Shown here in pieces: positions 44,894-55,934 of a DNA stretch of 64,000 bases. The translations under genes were made by a program, and so were the position numbers. Origin of the DNA: Schistocerca nitens. Its lineage: Eukaryota; Arthropoda; Insecta; Orthoptera; Acrididae. The notes under the pieces are model-generated. The model saw only the letters and a list, made by a program, of their open reading frames with translations, ran no database searches and was not told where the DNA came from. The DNA is taken from the NCBI RefSeq assembly GCF_023898315.1, contig NC_064615.1:1186575413-1186639412 (forward strand), read 5' to 3'. Position 1 is the stretch's first letter, and the number at the start of each line of letters is the position of its first letter.

Positions 44894-46883
44894 GTGTATT
44901 ATATCGACACAGCATTCAAACAATACTTTGGCCCAGTGCCTAATGCTGGATGTTGTGATCGACAGGCATCGTGTTGCGGGGGCGATGTACACCCGCCAGG
45001 ACTGCAGCACGTTGCCTCTCACTTGACGATTGCGCCGATTTCGCCGGATGTTTTCGAGCCTGCAACAATAAGTGAGGTTAGGAGTGTGCATGACTCCGGC
45101 TATCAAACACCTCAGTTCCCACCACAAGTGCCCTTCCTCATTGACTGTGCAGTTACCTCTTCCGGATCTCCGTGCAGTGTGCAACCATTGTCGATTTCTG
45201 CAAATGATTCGTCGGACAACCTACCACTGCCAGGACAACGATTTGCCATGCCGCAATCCGTGCAGTACCACGCGGATACCTGTCACGTGGCCGGAACGGC
45301 TACGTTCACAGGTCTACCTCCTCAGCATCCAGCCACGCCCGTGCCTGCCTCGGTTCAGCATCAGCACACGGCTTCCTCCTTCGATACCTCGGCCGGCCGC
45401 GGTGGTCTAGCGGTTCTGGCGCTGCAGCCCGGAACCGCGGGACTGCTACGGTCGCAGGTTCAAATCCTGCCTCGGGCATGGGTGTGTGTGATGTCCTTAG
45501 GTTAGTTAGGTTTAAGTAGTTCTAAGTTCTAGGGGACTTACGACCTAAGATGTTGAGTCCCATAGTGCTCAGAGCCATTTGAACCATTCGGTACCTCGGC
45601 CTGCAACAGGAACAATAACTTGTTATCTGTGCCTGACCTCCACCTCTGTCCCTCTGTTACGCCTCAGTGTTTTGTGCCACGACATTCACCTTATCCGCAC
45701 ACCGTTTTGAGTGGAGTGACTATGAACAGTGAACATTCACACATTCCATCCCATGTTTGACATCATTTCCCGGCTCTGATCATATGTCGAGCTTTCTGCT
45801 GACTAACACGTATTCTCAAATTTTGAACTTTTTCTCACCTGCCGCCCCTGCGCCAGCTCCAGTCGAGCTTCCGCTACCGTTCTCGGCACATCTCGGTGCC
45901 TCACCCGTGTCGGCCTTCCGTGCCGTGACGGATCGTGCTCAGCCACAACGTGTCACCTTCATACTGCCACCCGAACAGCCGTCGTTGCCACATCCCCTGG
46001 AGGCTCACTACAGCAACAACAGCTCGATTCAGGTAGTGCCCCGACGAACTCAACTAAACCTGTTCTTCCGAACATTATACAACACTTACCGACACTGCCG
46101 CCGTTTAATCCCGATAGAGCAATAACCTGCTTCAAAATTGTGGACGAAGTGTTCGACCATTACAAACTCGCCGAGTCGACCGGGTTTCTGTGCCTCATCA
46201 CCCATCTGCGTGACCAGGAGGACTCGATTACTGACCTGGTCGACGCCCCGGATTCATCTAACCAGTACACTCTAGCCAAAGAGACAGTTCTACGTCGGCT
46301 TGCGTGCTCAACTGAGGCAGCAATACGGCAAGTGCTCCACGTCGAGCAACTAGGCAATGACAAACTTTCCCAGCTCTGGAGACGTCTACGTGCCCTGGTC
46401 AGCGCCGATCTATTCTCTGACACAGCTCTCATCGCCATCTGGTCAGATAAACTATCTCCTCACATTCGCTTTGCTCTGGCTCAAAGGTGTCCCGAACATG
46501 CCGAGCAAAGAATGACAATTGCTGACAAGCTACACGATGCATCACTGCTCTATTTCGCCAGCCACTGCCTACATGAGAAGTCTCAGGTTCAGGCTCATCA
46601 CTCTGCGGCTGGACGCGGCCGGGTCCGTACAGTGTCGACCGTTCCACTCGCTCTGGGAAGCAGTAAACAAGCAACTGGGACGCCACCAGCTCCGCCCACA
46701 GTCACGCCCCCTCCTGCAACTGAACCTGCTGTGGCCACCGAACATTGGCCACTGCCACTGGCAACGAAGTTTCCGCAGGACATACAACTGCACTACTCGT
46801 ACTGTTACTTCCACACACAGTTTGGTGAGGCAGCACGGAACTGCAGACCACCCTGCTACTTCCCAAACGCCAATTGCAGGTAG
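44894..46883 (+). pseudogene. gypsy-2 gag, split by a SINE
   Basis: Plus-strand gag: VSHLTIAPISPDVFEPATI and a Pro/Ser-rich N-terminus (to 45390). After the SINE comes SSFLLTNTYSQILNFFSP and ELPLPFSAHLGASP. The main capsid frame 46140-46883 has VFDHYKLAESTGFLCLITHL, YTLAKETVLRRLACSTEAAI, LWRRLRALVSADLFSDTALI and DKLSPHIRFAL. It ends with a variant zinc motif YCYFHTQFGEAARNCRPPC, in place of the usual CCHC. Two frame changes (45600-45760 and 46120-46140) keep it from being one ORF. Confidence 0.85.
45385..45601 (+). mobile_element. SINE family 1 copy in gypsy-2 gag
   Basis: The SINE (45395-45591) is flanked by TACCTCGGCC at 45385-45394 and 45592-45601. Head GGTGGTCTAGCGG (A box), GGTTCAAATCC (B box), then the shared body. 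It lies in plus orientation inside gag. Confidence 0.92.
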
Positions 46884-46889
46884 GTCCGG

Positions 46890-48230
46890 GTGCCTCCTCC
46901 TGCGCACAACATGACAGGCATCCCCCATTGCTCCATTCCGTCTGGAAATAATTGCGGACGACTCTACATTAAAGATATTTCGTCGGGATACCTTTTCCTA
47001 GTGGACACAGGCACCGATGTTTCACTGCTGCCTACATCATTACCGTCGTCGAACATCCGCCCTCATCATACTTCACTGCAAGCCGTGAATTCAACTAAAC
47101 TACAATGCTCGGGTTCAACTTCCCACGTCGTCTCACTCTCCGCAAACTGCAAACTCGAGTGGATTTTTTTAGTGTGCGAAAATGACAAACCTATACTAGG
47201 CATTGACTTCTTGCGACACCACAAAGTTTCACCGGACCTAGAGCAAAACACCGTGTTTCACCGTCCCTCCGAGACTCACTTCCCCCGTGCTCCGTTGAGC
47301 AACCCCTGCCCCGTGACACATCGGTCCAGGCTCATCTCATCCATACGTGTGTGTCTCTGTCGACGACGTTACAAGAAACCACGCACAAGTACCTTGTCAA
47401 GCTTGAATACGTCGCTCGCCTAAGCAAGGAAAACTTCGAGCTCTCCCTCCAGCTCCACGAAACACAGCTCCAGCTCTCCGATGCAGCAAAGGAATTACAG
47501 ACACTATAACAAGGACAAAGCAAGGTCAGTAAGTGCGCCGAATCTGCTTGAAATCCCAGCAATCGAGTCTCCATGTGTTTACCTCCCGCTAACCCTCGCA
47601 GCTCTGCTATCAAGACTGCCATAACGTGTACTGATAGTTCCGCAGGGCCATACCCTCCTAACACGGCAGCGTTTGACACTCAGCCAGACACAAGTGCGCA
47701 TGCACGACGAGCGTCACGTGTTCCCGAACTGACGGCTCGTACCCCACACCTCGCGGGCAGCACCTCAAACCGTGCAACTTCGGTTCCTGCGCGCCGCCGT
47801 GTGACCACCACTGACAACACAAACAGTGCACTCGCACCAAGCATTTCGCCCGCGGCCGTGCTGCCACAGGCCGCGCCCTCGGACAATGGATTCACTAATG
47901 TCTCACGAGCTCTACAGAGCTCACCCAACCATGGTGCCACTGCTTCGGGCCGGCGGCCATCTTGTCGCGTCGACTCCTGGGACACTTCGCCACCTCGGCT
48001 CCCGTTGGATCCGCCGAGTGGCTCCGAACACCACGACCACACCTTGCCTGCCCTGCCCGCCTCACATTGTAAACAAACTGTCTCCCGTGCCCCCGGAAAC
48101 ATTTCCGTTGTCACCAACGGCACAGTTCACAAGCTTTGCCTCACGCCAGGTCCCTCGATCTCCTGTAAACCACGTTGACTTTGTCCCGAGCACCTCTCCG
48201 ACCTTAAAAATCAGATTTTTTAACTACTAA
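46890..48230 (+). pseudogene. gypsy-2 aspartic protease and spacer
   Basis: The frame 46890-47423 carries GYLFLVDTGTDVSLLPTSLP (active site DTGT), CKLEWIFLVCEN and ILGIDFLRHHKVSPD, the standard retropepsin order. The next kilobase (47430-48230) is a Pro/Ala/Ser-rich spacer in shifted frames (47573-48178 and 47826-48230) that leads into RT. The stop and shift near 47423 mean protease and RT are not joined in this copy. Confidence 0.88.
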
Positions 48231-49582
48231 GCTCCGGCGTCATTGAACCCTCTGCCAGTAGCTGGTCTATGCCCATACATATGACACCCAAGAAAGACGG
48301 GTCCTGGCACATGTGCGGAGACTACCGTCAACTAAACGCACGAACAATTATGGACACCTACCCCATACCTAACATTGCCGACTTTACCAGTTCCCTCGCA
48401 GGTGCGACCACGTTCTCTGTCATTGATTGCAAACGGGCCTACCACCAGATCCCCATGGCACCTGAAGACGTCGAAAAGACAGCAATCACCACCCCGACTG
48501 GGTTATTTCAGTTTCCATTCATGCCCCTCGGTCTGAAAAATGCAACCCAGACCTGGCAAGCCGGCCGAAGTGGCCGTGCGGTTAAAGGCGCTGCAGTCTG
48601 GAACCGCAAGACCGCTACGGTCGCAGGTTCGAATCCTGCCTCGGGCATGGATGTTTGTGATGTCCTTAGGTTAGTTAGGTTTAACTAGTTCTAAGTTCTA
48701 GGGGACTAATAACCTCAGCAGTTGAGTCCCATAGTGCTCAGAGCCATTTGAACCATTTGAACCTGGCAATGCTTCATCAACGAAGTGCTATTTGACCTAA
48801 AATTCTGCTTTGCATATCTTGATGACATTCTTGTGTTCAGCTGCTCCGTTGAGGGCAACATTCGACACGTGCAAACTGTTATGAACACTCTCGTGGCAGC
48901 AGGCATTGAGACCAACCAGGACAAATTGCAGCTACATCAACCCGCTGTCACTTTTCTAGGTTTTCAGGTCTCTGCCGACGGCATTTCACCGCCCCCTGAG
49001 AAAGTACAAACAATAATAAACTTACCCAGACCTTGGTCATTCAAAGAGCTCCGGCGCTTTCTGGGGACGGTTAATTATTATCGTCGACATCTACCTCGGG
49101 CTGCGGAGATCCAGGCTCCACTGACGGACACCTTGGCAGGCACCAACACTTCTGGATCTCGGCCCGTTCCGTGGACCCCTGCTATGACTGACTCTTTCAC
49201 TGCCCTCAAAAATCTTGCCGAGACTTGCACCATCGTGCATCCTCATTCCAATGCGCAGCTTTTCATCACCACAGACGCGAGCGATACTGCCATCGGTGCT
49301 GTCCTTAGCCAGACAATCGACAGCCAAACTTCACCTCTGTAGATCTTCTCGCGCAAGCTCACCAATGCACAACGGAAATATTCTGCGTTTGACAGGGAGT
49401 TGCTCGTGGTCTACGAAGCGATCAAGCATTTTAAGACTGACATTGAGGGATGCCCTTTCTATGTTTTAACGGACCACAAACCCCTGGCTGTGGCCATTAC
49501 AAACCCACCAGCTGACCCGCCTCTTGCCGCTTCAGATACATGGACTTCATATCTCAGTTCACCACCGATGTCAGACACATAA
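48231..49582 (+). pseudogene. gypsy-2 RT and RNase H, split by a SINE
   Basis: RT begins SWSMPIHMTPKKDGSWHMCG, then DTYPIPNIADFTSSL, FSVIDCKRAYHQIPM (first Asp) and FMPLGLKNATQTW. The SINE interrupts here. RT resumes CFINEVLFDLKFCFAYLDDILVFS with an intact YLDD, then FLGFQVSADGISPPPEKV and LRRFLGTVNYYRRHLP. RNase H follows: FITTDASDTAIGAVLSQ, one TAG at 49340-49342, KYSAFDRELLVVYEAIKHF and YVLTDHKPLA. The catalytic residues are otherwise preserved. Confidence 0.93.
48551..48769 (+). mobile_element. SINE family 1 copy inside gypsy-2 RT, 9-bp duplication
   Basis: The SINE (48560-48760) is flanked by ACCTGGCAA at 48551-48559 and 48761-48769. It cuts the RT palm between NATQTW and CFINEV; removing one repeat restores the expected protein order. 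A and B boxes are intact (GTGGCCGTGCGGTTAAAGG, GGTTCGAATCC). Confidence 0.96.
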
Positions 49583-51442
49583 AGGGTGCTGACAATATAG
49601 TTGCTGATTTCCTTTCACAAGTCAACGCCGTTCATTCGCTGTTAGACCTTTCTGAACTGCCTAACCTCCAACCCGCCGACGAGGAAACACAAAACCTGAT
49701 TTCAGACTCTACTTCTTCACTACACTTCGTCCACACCACCTTCCCTGGCATTTCTGGTGAGATCTGGTGCGACAACAGTACGGGCACGTTACGCCCCCTC
49801 ATCCCGACCACACTCCGTCGAGCTGTCTTCAACGCATTGCATAATTTAGCCCACCCCGGTGTTCGTGCGTCCGCCCACCTCGTAGCAGAGCGCTTTGAGT
49901 GGAGAAATGTCAACAAGTGCTGCCAGAAATGGCTCCTTTTCGATCCCTCCTGGGCGTTTCCAGCATATTCATATTGACATTGTCGGCCCTCTCTCCCCCT
50001 CTAACGGCTTTCGTTATGTTCTCTCATCGATCGACCGAACAACTCGCTGGGTCGAGACTGTCCCAATCCCCAATATTATGGCAGAAACTGTTGCTCGAGC
50101 TTTTGTCGAGTTATGGGTATCGTGTTTCAGATATCCAGCTATCATCACGACTGACCAGAGCAGACAATTTGAGTCAGCCCTGTTCAACAAGATTTGTAAC
50201 ATTTGCGGCATCTGGCGCATCCATACCACAGCATATCACCCGCAAAGTAACGGACTAGTCGAGTGCTGGCACCGCACTTTCAAGGTGGCTCTTCGATGCC
50301 ACGACCCTCTATGGACGGAGGCCCTTCCCCTTGTGCTACTCGGAATTCGTGCGATCTATAAGGAAGACCTCAAAGGCACAATAGCCAATTTCTTATACTG
50401 CCAGAACATTGCTCTACCCGGAGAACTTGTGAGCTCTTCCGCTTCTCTCCCTCAGTCTGACTTACCTTCCTTCGTGGACCATGTCAGACGCCACTTCATC
50501 AAACTCCATATCCCTCCCCCCACCAGCCATTCCCGCCCTAAGGTTCACGTCCCGAAATCTCTGGACAATTGCGAGTACGTCATGCTCGGAGATGACACTG
50601 TCTGTGCCCCCTCCAACCTCCATATACCAGCCCATACAGAGTTCTCCGGCGCTCAGCCAACACCTATGACATCCAGATGAAAGATTCAGCTGTTACAGTC
50701 TCTCTCAACAGACTTAAGCCTGCTCATGTCGAGCCTACTTCTATCCCCCTTCAGGCCACGACCACGCTACTCACTGTCGTGGCTCACGATGATCCTACCA
50801 CTCCCTCCACGTCGGACTTATACACTCAATCGAGTGACTTCCAGCTCCAATCGTCGAGCTCTCCCCTGATCTCGCCCTTTACTCCGGTCTCACGCACTCT
50901 GTCGAGTGACCACATGCTCCCCACATCGAACTTACCTACGATCATGCCCTCGCCGCCGGGCCATTCGCCGGTCCCTTCGACCTCTCCAGCGTCGCCTGCC
51001 TCGCCCTGTCATGGTTTCTCATGCCCAACCATCTTGAACGTGCCCTAGCTCGAGGTGTTTGTGCCTGCCCCCCAGACATAATCCATGACATCTCAATAAT
51101 ACTGCGCAATTATACACTGTCGTCGTGTGTTTCTCTTCATCCAGTGCTCATGACACAATTTCTGTGATTCCCTGCCACCTGGTGAAATGTGTTGCCCTCC
51201 CGCCCGACGTCAATCTGGACATGCTTCGTTTGTTCGCCACACCCACCGGAGACATCGTCGTCGTTGCTCCGTTCCACCCACAAACCGCCGGCCTACCTGT
51301 CGCCGCACGACCAGCACGCCCAGTACGTGGCCCGGCTTGCTTCAACGACTTCCAGGTTCGGTGGCCGAACCCTCCTTCACGATATCTACCCACACATCTC
51401 CCCGATGACGCTGTCGTGCTGACCGCGGACCACCCCTGCTGA
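49540..51442 (+). pseudogene. gypsy-2 integrase and C-terminal region
   Basis: Integrase starts with HIKGADNIVADFLSQVNA and a zinc-binding HNLAHPGVRASAHLVAERF region, where the second Cys pair is damaged (CCQKWLLFDPSW). After a frame change at 49890-49980 the core follows: FQHIHIDIVGPLSP (Asp), IITTDQSRQFES (Asp), AYHPQSNGLVECWHRTFK (Glu). The tail has YVMLGDDTV and, in another frame, VTVSLNRLKPAHVEP (50677-51048). A last open frame (51125-51442) has no recognised domain. It would insert the DNA copy. Confidence 0.9.
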
Positions 51443-51478
51443 CGCCTTAGTCACCCACCCCCAGCCTCTCAAGAGTAC

Positions 51479-51570
51479 TCCGTACTGCAGGAGGAGGGAG
51501 GGTGGGGGGAGGGGGGGAGGGATGGTGGGGGGGAGGGAGGGAGGGAGGGAGGGGGGAGGGGGGAGGGCTA
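51479..51570 (+). promoter_or_regulatory. Purine-rich G tract next to gypsy-2 3' LTR (polypurine tract)
   Basis: About 90 nt of almost pure G/A with many GGG runs ends four bases before the 3' LTR. The position fits the plus-strand priming site; the length is far beyond a usual tract. Confidence 0.7.
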
Positions 51571-51749
51571 TGTGGCGCCAATGAGGTCGACACCAGCATC
51601 AATACAAATTCGTCTCTGGACTCTGAGCATAGTCTTTGGGCTGTTCCACCATGTTCAGTTCTTTGTTAGCCTTGCATGCGTTTAGGTGAATAAATGAACT
51701 ACTGCAAAGTGGGTGTTGTTTGGTGTAACCAACCCAAACACTCACCTCA
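51571..51749 (+). repeat. gypsy-2 3' LTR (179 bp)
   Basis: Matches 44618-44816 apart from the missing 20-bp tandem unit and a few substitutions. Confidence 0.94.
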
Positions 51750-52577
51750 AAGTATAAAAGCGAAAATTCATAGTAGGTGATGCAACTTTCACTCAGGTAG
51801 CTGCAAGTACCACAACTATGCAGGTTTTTCATGTATCTATTGATGAAATTCAAGGAATCAATGTGAAACTTAATCTTGCTCAAATATTTTCTTCAGTACC
51901 AAACATAAAAAGCATTCACTGCTTTCACCACAAGAAAGTAGTACTACAAACATATCTGCTGTCTCCAAATAATTTTGCTGCTGCATATCATCATACTGAA
52001 GAAACTATAGAAAGTGTGAAAACTGGAGACGGGTACAAAGTAGGATATGACAGTAAATTCAATGCTGGAGAAGTACATGCAGTTTTTGGAAATTTTTACT
52101 TAATCGGTGCAATGGAGTGTGCTGGACACTATTGGAAATGGCCTGTAAAATGTGATGAAATTATAAAGAAAATTAATCCACTTGATGTCAATGCAAGACA
52201 ATATTTTCAGTTCTCTGACTTTTAATTGAATTTACAGTTCATTTTCACAGATGTCATGCTCTTATAATTTTTCATAGTGTTTGAAAAGTGAAATGTTAAT
52301 GTTAAGTTTATGTTATTTGGCACATAATGTCATATTTTCATTTCTCTGCTTGCAGGAAAAAAGTTTTTCCAACAAGAAGTAGCAAGTAACACGAGTCACA
52401 TAACATCAAGTCACGCGCCTTTTTCAATATATTACAATATTTCACATGGTATACATATTTTTAGAAATCTGTAACTGTCATTTGAATGCCAACCTAATTT
52501 TAGTTTTCTGTGATAAAAACCAGATCCGTACTCCTAATAATTTGAGGACACTTTTGACCTAAAATGCACATTAGGAA
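51750..52577 (+). pseudogene. Unclassified transposon-like gene, 3' part
   Basis: Continues the gene interrupted at 44617. In one frame from 51758 it reads KRKFIVGDATFTQVAAS, then MQVFHVSIDEIQGIN, VKLNLAQIFSSVPNIKSIHC, and the C-terminus GNFYLIGAMECAGHYWKWP then KKINPLDVNARQYFQFSDF, stop at 52225. The tail WKWP...D...I..I.P...N.R.Y.F is, from memory, typical of the same uncharacterised insect/cnidarian family. The downstream part (52226-52577) is AT-rich with CGAGTCAC/AAGTCAC repeats and is cut by an RTE copy. Confidence 0.6.
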
Positions 52578-53487
52578 TAGTTGTTGTTGTGGTCTTCAGA
52601 CCTGAGACTGGTTTGATGCAGCTCTCCATGCTACTCTATCCTGTGCAAGGTTCATCATCTCCCAGTACCTACTGCAACCTACATCCTTCTGAATCTGTTT
52701 AGTGTATTCATCTCTTGGTCTCAATCTGCGATTTTTACCCTCCACACTGCCCTCCAATACTAAATTGGTGATCCCTTGATGTCTCAGAATATGCCCTACC
52801 AACCGATCCCTTCTTCTAGTCAAGTTGTGCCACAAATTTCTCTTCTCTCAAATTCTATTCAGTACCTCCTCATTACTTATGTGATCTACCCATCTAATTC
52901 TTCTGTAGCACCACATTTCGAAAGCTTCTATTCTCTTCTTGTCCAAACTGGTTATCGTCCATGTTTCACTTCCATACATGGCTACACTCCATACAAATAC
53001 TTTCAGAAACGACTTCCTGACACTTAAATCTATACTCGATGTTAACAAATTTCTCTTCTTCAGAAACGATTTCCTTGCCATTGCCAGTCTACATTTTATA
53101 TCCTCTCTACTTCGACCATCATCAGTTATTTTACTCCCTAAATAGCAAAACTCCTTTACTACTTTAAGTGTCTCATTTCCTAATCTAATCCCCTCAGCAT
53201 CACCCGATTTAATTTGACTACATTCCATTATCCTCGTTTTGCTTTTGTTGATGTTCATCTTATATCCTCCTTTCAAGACCATGTGCATTCCATTCAGCTG
53301 CTCTTCCAGGTCCTTTGCTGTCTCTGACAGAATTACAATGTCATTGGCGAACCTCAAAATTTTTATTTCTTGTCCGTGGATTTTAATTCCTACTCCAAAT
53401 TTGTCTTTTGTTTCCTTTACTGCTTGCTCAATATACAGATTGAATGACATTGGGGAGAGGCTACAACCCTGTCTCACTCCCTTACCA
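52578..53487 (-). mobile_element. RTE LINE, 5'-truncated copy
   Basis: The minus strand ends with CTGAAGACCACAACAACAAC at 52582-52601. Coding begins at GKGVRQGCSLSPM near 53480 and includes ILRFANDIVILSETAKDLEEQ (the FADD catalytic box reads FAND), INKSKTRIMECSQIKS, EFCYLGSKITDDGRSRED, GSETWTITSLDKKRIEAF, then RRRDRLVGHILRHQGI and YTKQIQKDVGCSRYWEMM. Loss of one catalytic Asp and a frameshift near 52850 inactivate it. The 5' part is truncated in the RT. Confidence 0.93.
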
Positions 53488-53589
53488 ACCAAATTTGTAA
53501 AATGAGTCACAACATAAATTACATTCTTGTTCTTTAATTTTAATGCTCTTCCCAAATTGCTGCAATACTGCATGGGGCAGTGGGTAATG
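53488..53589. other. Probable right end of the unclassified transposon
   Basis: AT-rich 100 bp between the RTE copy and gypsy-1 integrase, starting near AAAATGAGTCACAACATAAA. It shares the GAGTCAC motif with 43885-44060 and 52395-52415. No inverted repeat to 43578 could be confirmed by eye. Confidence 0.4.
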
Positions 53590-54893
53590 GTCACTAGTAC
53601 CCTATATGTCAAAGGGGAAAATGAAGAAATTTTTAACAAAATATCAGGGACCTTACAAGGTCACGGAAATGACTTCACTGGTCGACTGGAAGATACAGTT
53701 CCCCACAAAAATGTCTGTTATACGTGTCAGTCTTATAAAACAGTTTAAAGGAATGGTAGAGGGGAAACCATAGTTATCAGAAACTGACCAGGAGGTGAAA
53801 GTTACAGAGGGTAAAAAGAAGGAACCTGGAATTGGTGAGCAATTTAAGATGCACGATGTGCCGTATAGGTTAAAGTCGTGTAAGTAAGTTGTATAATTGT
53901 AATTTGTTGGGTTTTTACTTTTTTTGGTTTACTATATCAGGGAGTATGTATTTTTATTGCCACAGGGATATTTGTTGTTGTTTTTTGTGGTGTTGTTAAT
54001 ATTTCATGTCATTATTACTGATGTTTATTTGTGGATTGTGCTTGCAAGGGAATGTTATGAGCTGTCCAGGTGGCCAAGTGTGGACTGATATGCAAACATG
54101 TGAAGTGAGCTTATTTCTGGGATGACTTGTGGGATAGAGCTCCTGCCAGTCTCAATGTACTTTCAAAGGGTAAGATTACATCGGTTACGCTCCGCATTCG
54201 TGCCAGAAACTGTACAGTCGAATTGCTACGAAGGATGCAGACTAGTAGGGTCGAAGAAACTCGAGCTTCAGGAAAGCAGGACGAGCATTAATGGCATGAC
54301 TTGTGAGGTAATTGGAATGGATTTTCGCCTTCTGGCTACACTTACAGGCTCAACTGTTATGACATTGTTGTGGTATAAGTTGTATTGACCATAAGGTGCT
54401 CTGAGGTATCACCCATTCAAAATTTACCATATTTAAATAACACACTCAAGCCAGAGGTTATGCAGTCCTCGGACAGAGTATTAGAGTCCCAGCAAGGGGG
54501 AATTTCAGTGGAACAAATGAGGCAGCATGTACAACATTTCTGGGAATAACAGAAACACAAAGTATTAGTGGTGACCATATCAGCCAGCAGTTGTGGCAAG
54601 TTTCTAGAAGGCTTTTGCGTAATGTATTTCTGGGTAAGATAAAAGAGGGCACACGCTGTAGATGTGCCGACACAGCAGTTACCAGTAGAATGGTCGACTG
54701 GCATTGGTTGCGGAAGCAATTATTTTAAAGGTCTAATAAGAGTACGATAAGGGCTACGTGGTAGTAGTAAAGTGTGAGCAGACGTATTACATGGTCAGTC
54801 TGGGAGATTGTTCTCAATATGTACATTATTATAGTTAAGGTAGGCCTAGTTGAGTGGGAACTCTATGTTAAAGATTCGGGACAAATCTTCACA
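53590..54893 (+). pseudogene. gypsy-1 integrase C-terminus and downstream (env-like?) region
   Basis: 53590-53760 encodes WVMVTSTLYVKG, MKKFLTKYQGPYKVTEM and SVIRVSLIKQFKGM in shifting frames, the GPY/F-type end of gypsy integrase. About 60-70 residues between the two integrase pieces are missing. From 53930 to 54890 the region before the LTR holds broken frames. The longest (54122-54388) has several Cys and SINGMTCEVIGMDFRLLATL, followed by hydrophobic residues. An envelope-like third ORF is possible but not shown. Confidence 0.6.
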
Positions 54894-54907
54894 GAAGGGA
54901 GGAGATA
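54894..54907 (+). promoter_or_regulatory. gypsy-1 polypurine tract
   Basis: GAAGGGAGGAGATA just before the 3' LTR start at 54913. Confidence 0.6.
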
Positions 54908-54912
54908 TACGA

Positions 54913-55934
54913 TGACACGATTAAGTACAAGGGTGGATCTAGGGAATTCTCAGGCGAGGAGGCACAGCCTTTTGGATTCAGTATAGAGGTGTGAAGTAAT
55001 CGGCACAGCACAGGGCACTGACGTGCTATAAATAACCCGTACGTTGCAGTTACAACAGTGCCTAGAGACCTGGGTCAAGAAAACCTGTGATGTCTATTAA
55101 AGAGCACTCCACTTGTCCCCTCCAGCCGAACTATGTCAGAGGTGTAGTGGAAAGACGTATAAGTAAGTGAGCCAAATTGAGCACCGTTCTGACCACATCT
55201 AGAACCGGAGGGATTGACGATTGTTTGAGTTGCGGGCCAACCATGACAACCGTCTGGAAACGGATATCGGCGGCCGACCGGTGCACAGAAACTACCTCTA
55301 ACTTCCACTGCACGGACACACCGCAGCTGTGGTGGGGTGGGCCACACCTCGGAGCTGCACTGGCACGAGACTGAGAAGGTTGCTGGCCTCCACTCTTTGG
55401 GTGGTGTTGTCCGGTGCACTGCAAAATGCTGCCAACAGGGGCACGGCCGGGCCACGAACTCGTGGTCTCCCGGGTGCAGTGTCATCTGCAGCCACTGACC
55501 GAGATGCCCTAGGTGGATGGCCGGAGTTGCTAAGGCTCACTGCAACAACGGCGGGTGGCTGTGCCCCTTTGGCACTCCACACGGGCTCCACAAGTTGTGC
55601 TCGAGGAAGCAGTCGGCCGTGTCGCAGGCTATCGGCACAGCTGACATGCACAGTGACCACTTAGCCGTGTCGTGAGTAGGAGCTCTACGTCTGCAAGTCT
55701 AGGTGACCTGATAATGACACAACACATTCTGGCATTGGCATTGAAGCTAATCCACACGTGCTCACTGCGCGGTGCCTCTGCCGGGGTCAGCGAAAGGCCA
55801 GCTGTGTACCTTTCAGTTGATGACACACTCGCCGGTGTTTCTCTGCACGCTTCAGTGTGTTACCCCTCTCTCCCAAACCGTACCTCTCGAGCATTCTGAC
55901 GTGTTACGACCCCTGAGCTCGAGGAGTTGTAACA
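54913..55934 (+). repeat. gypsy-1 3' LTR (about 1.02 kb)
   Basis: Begins TGACACG and ends TTGTAACA. It aligns with the split 5' LTR over its whole length, with many substitutions and small indels, but without the 3.1-kb LINE. Confidence 0.88.

Larger units (their letters stand above)
44614..51753 (+). mobile_element. Ty3/gypsy element 2, complete structure, two SINEs inside
   Basis: LTRs lie at 44618-44816 and 51571-51749, both TGTG...CCTCA. The order is primer site, gag, protease, RT, RNase H, integrase, a purine-rich tract, LTR. The flanks CAGT (44614-44617) and AAGT (51750-51753) are a 3 of 4 match to a 4-bp duplication. Removing it restores one reading frame of the host gene across the site. 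Coding is interrupted by two SINEs and a few stops or shifts. It is GC-richer than its surroundings and better preserved than gypsy 1, hence younger. Confidence 0.94.

Noticed and set aside
45395-45475. tRNA gene (A and B boxes, clover-leaf-like head)
   Set aside because: It is the head of a SINE present four times with the same body and target duplications, and the 3' half continues into SINE sequence.
54122-54388. Definite retroviral envelope gene in gypsy 1
   Set aside because: Position fits, but no furin site, signal peptide or fusion motif could be identified; kept only as an uncertain env-like region.
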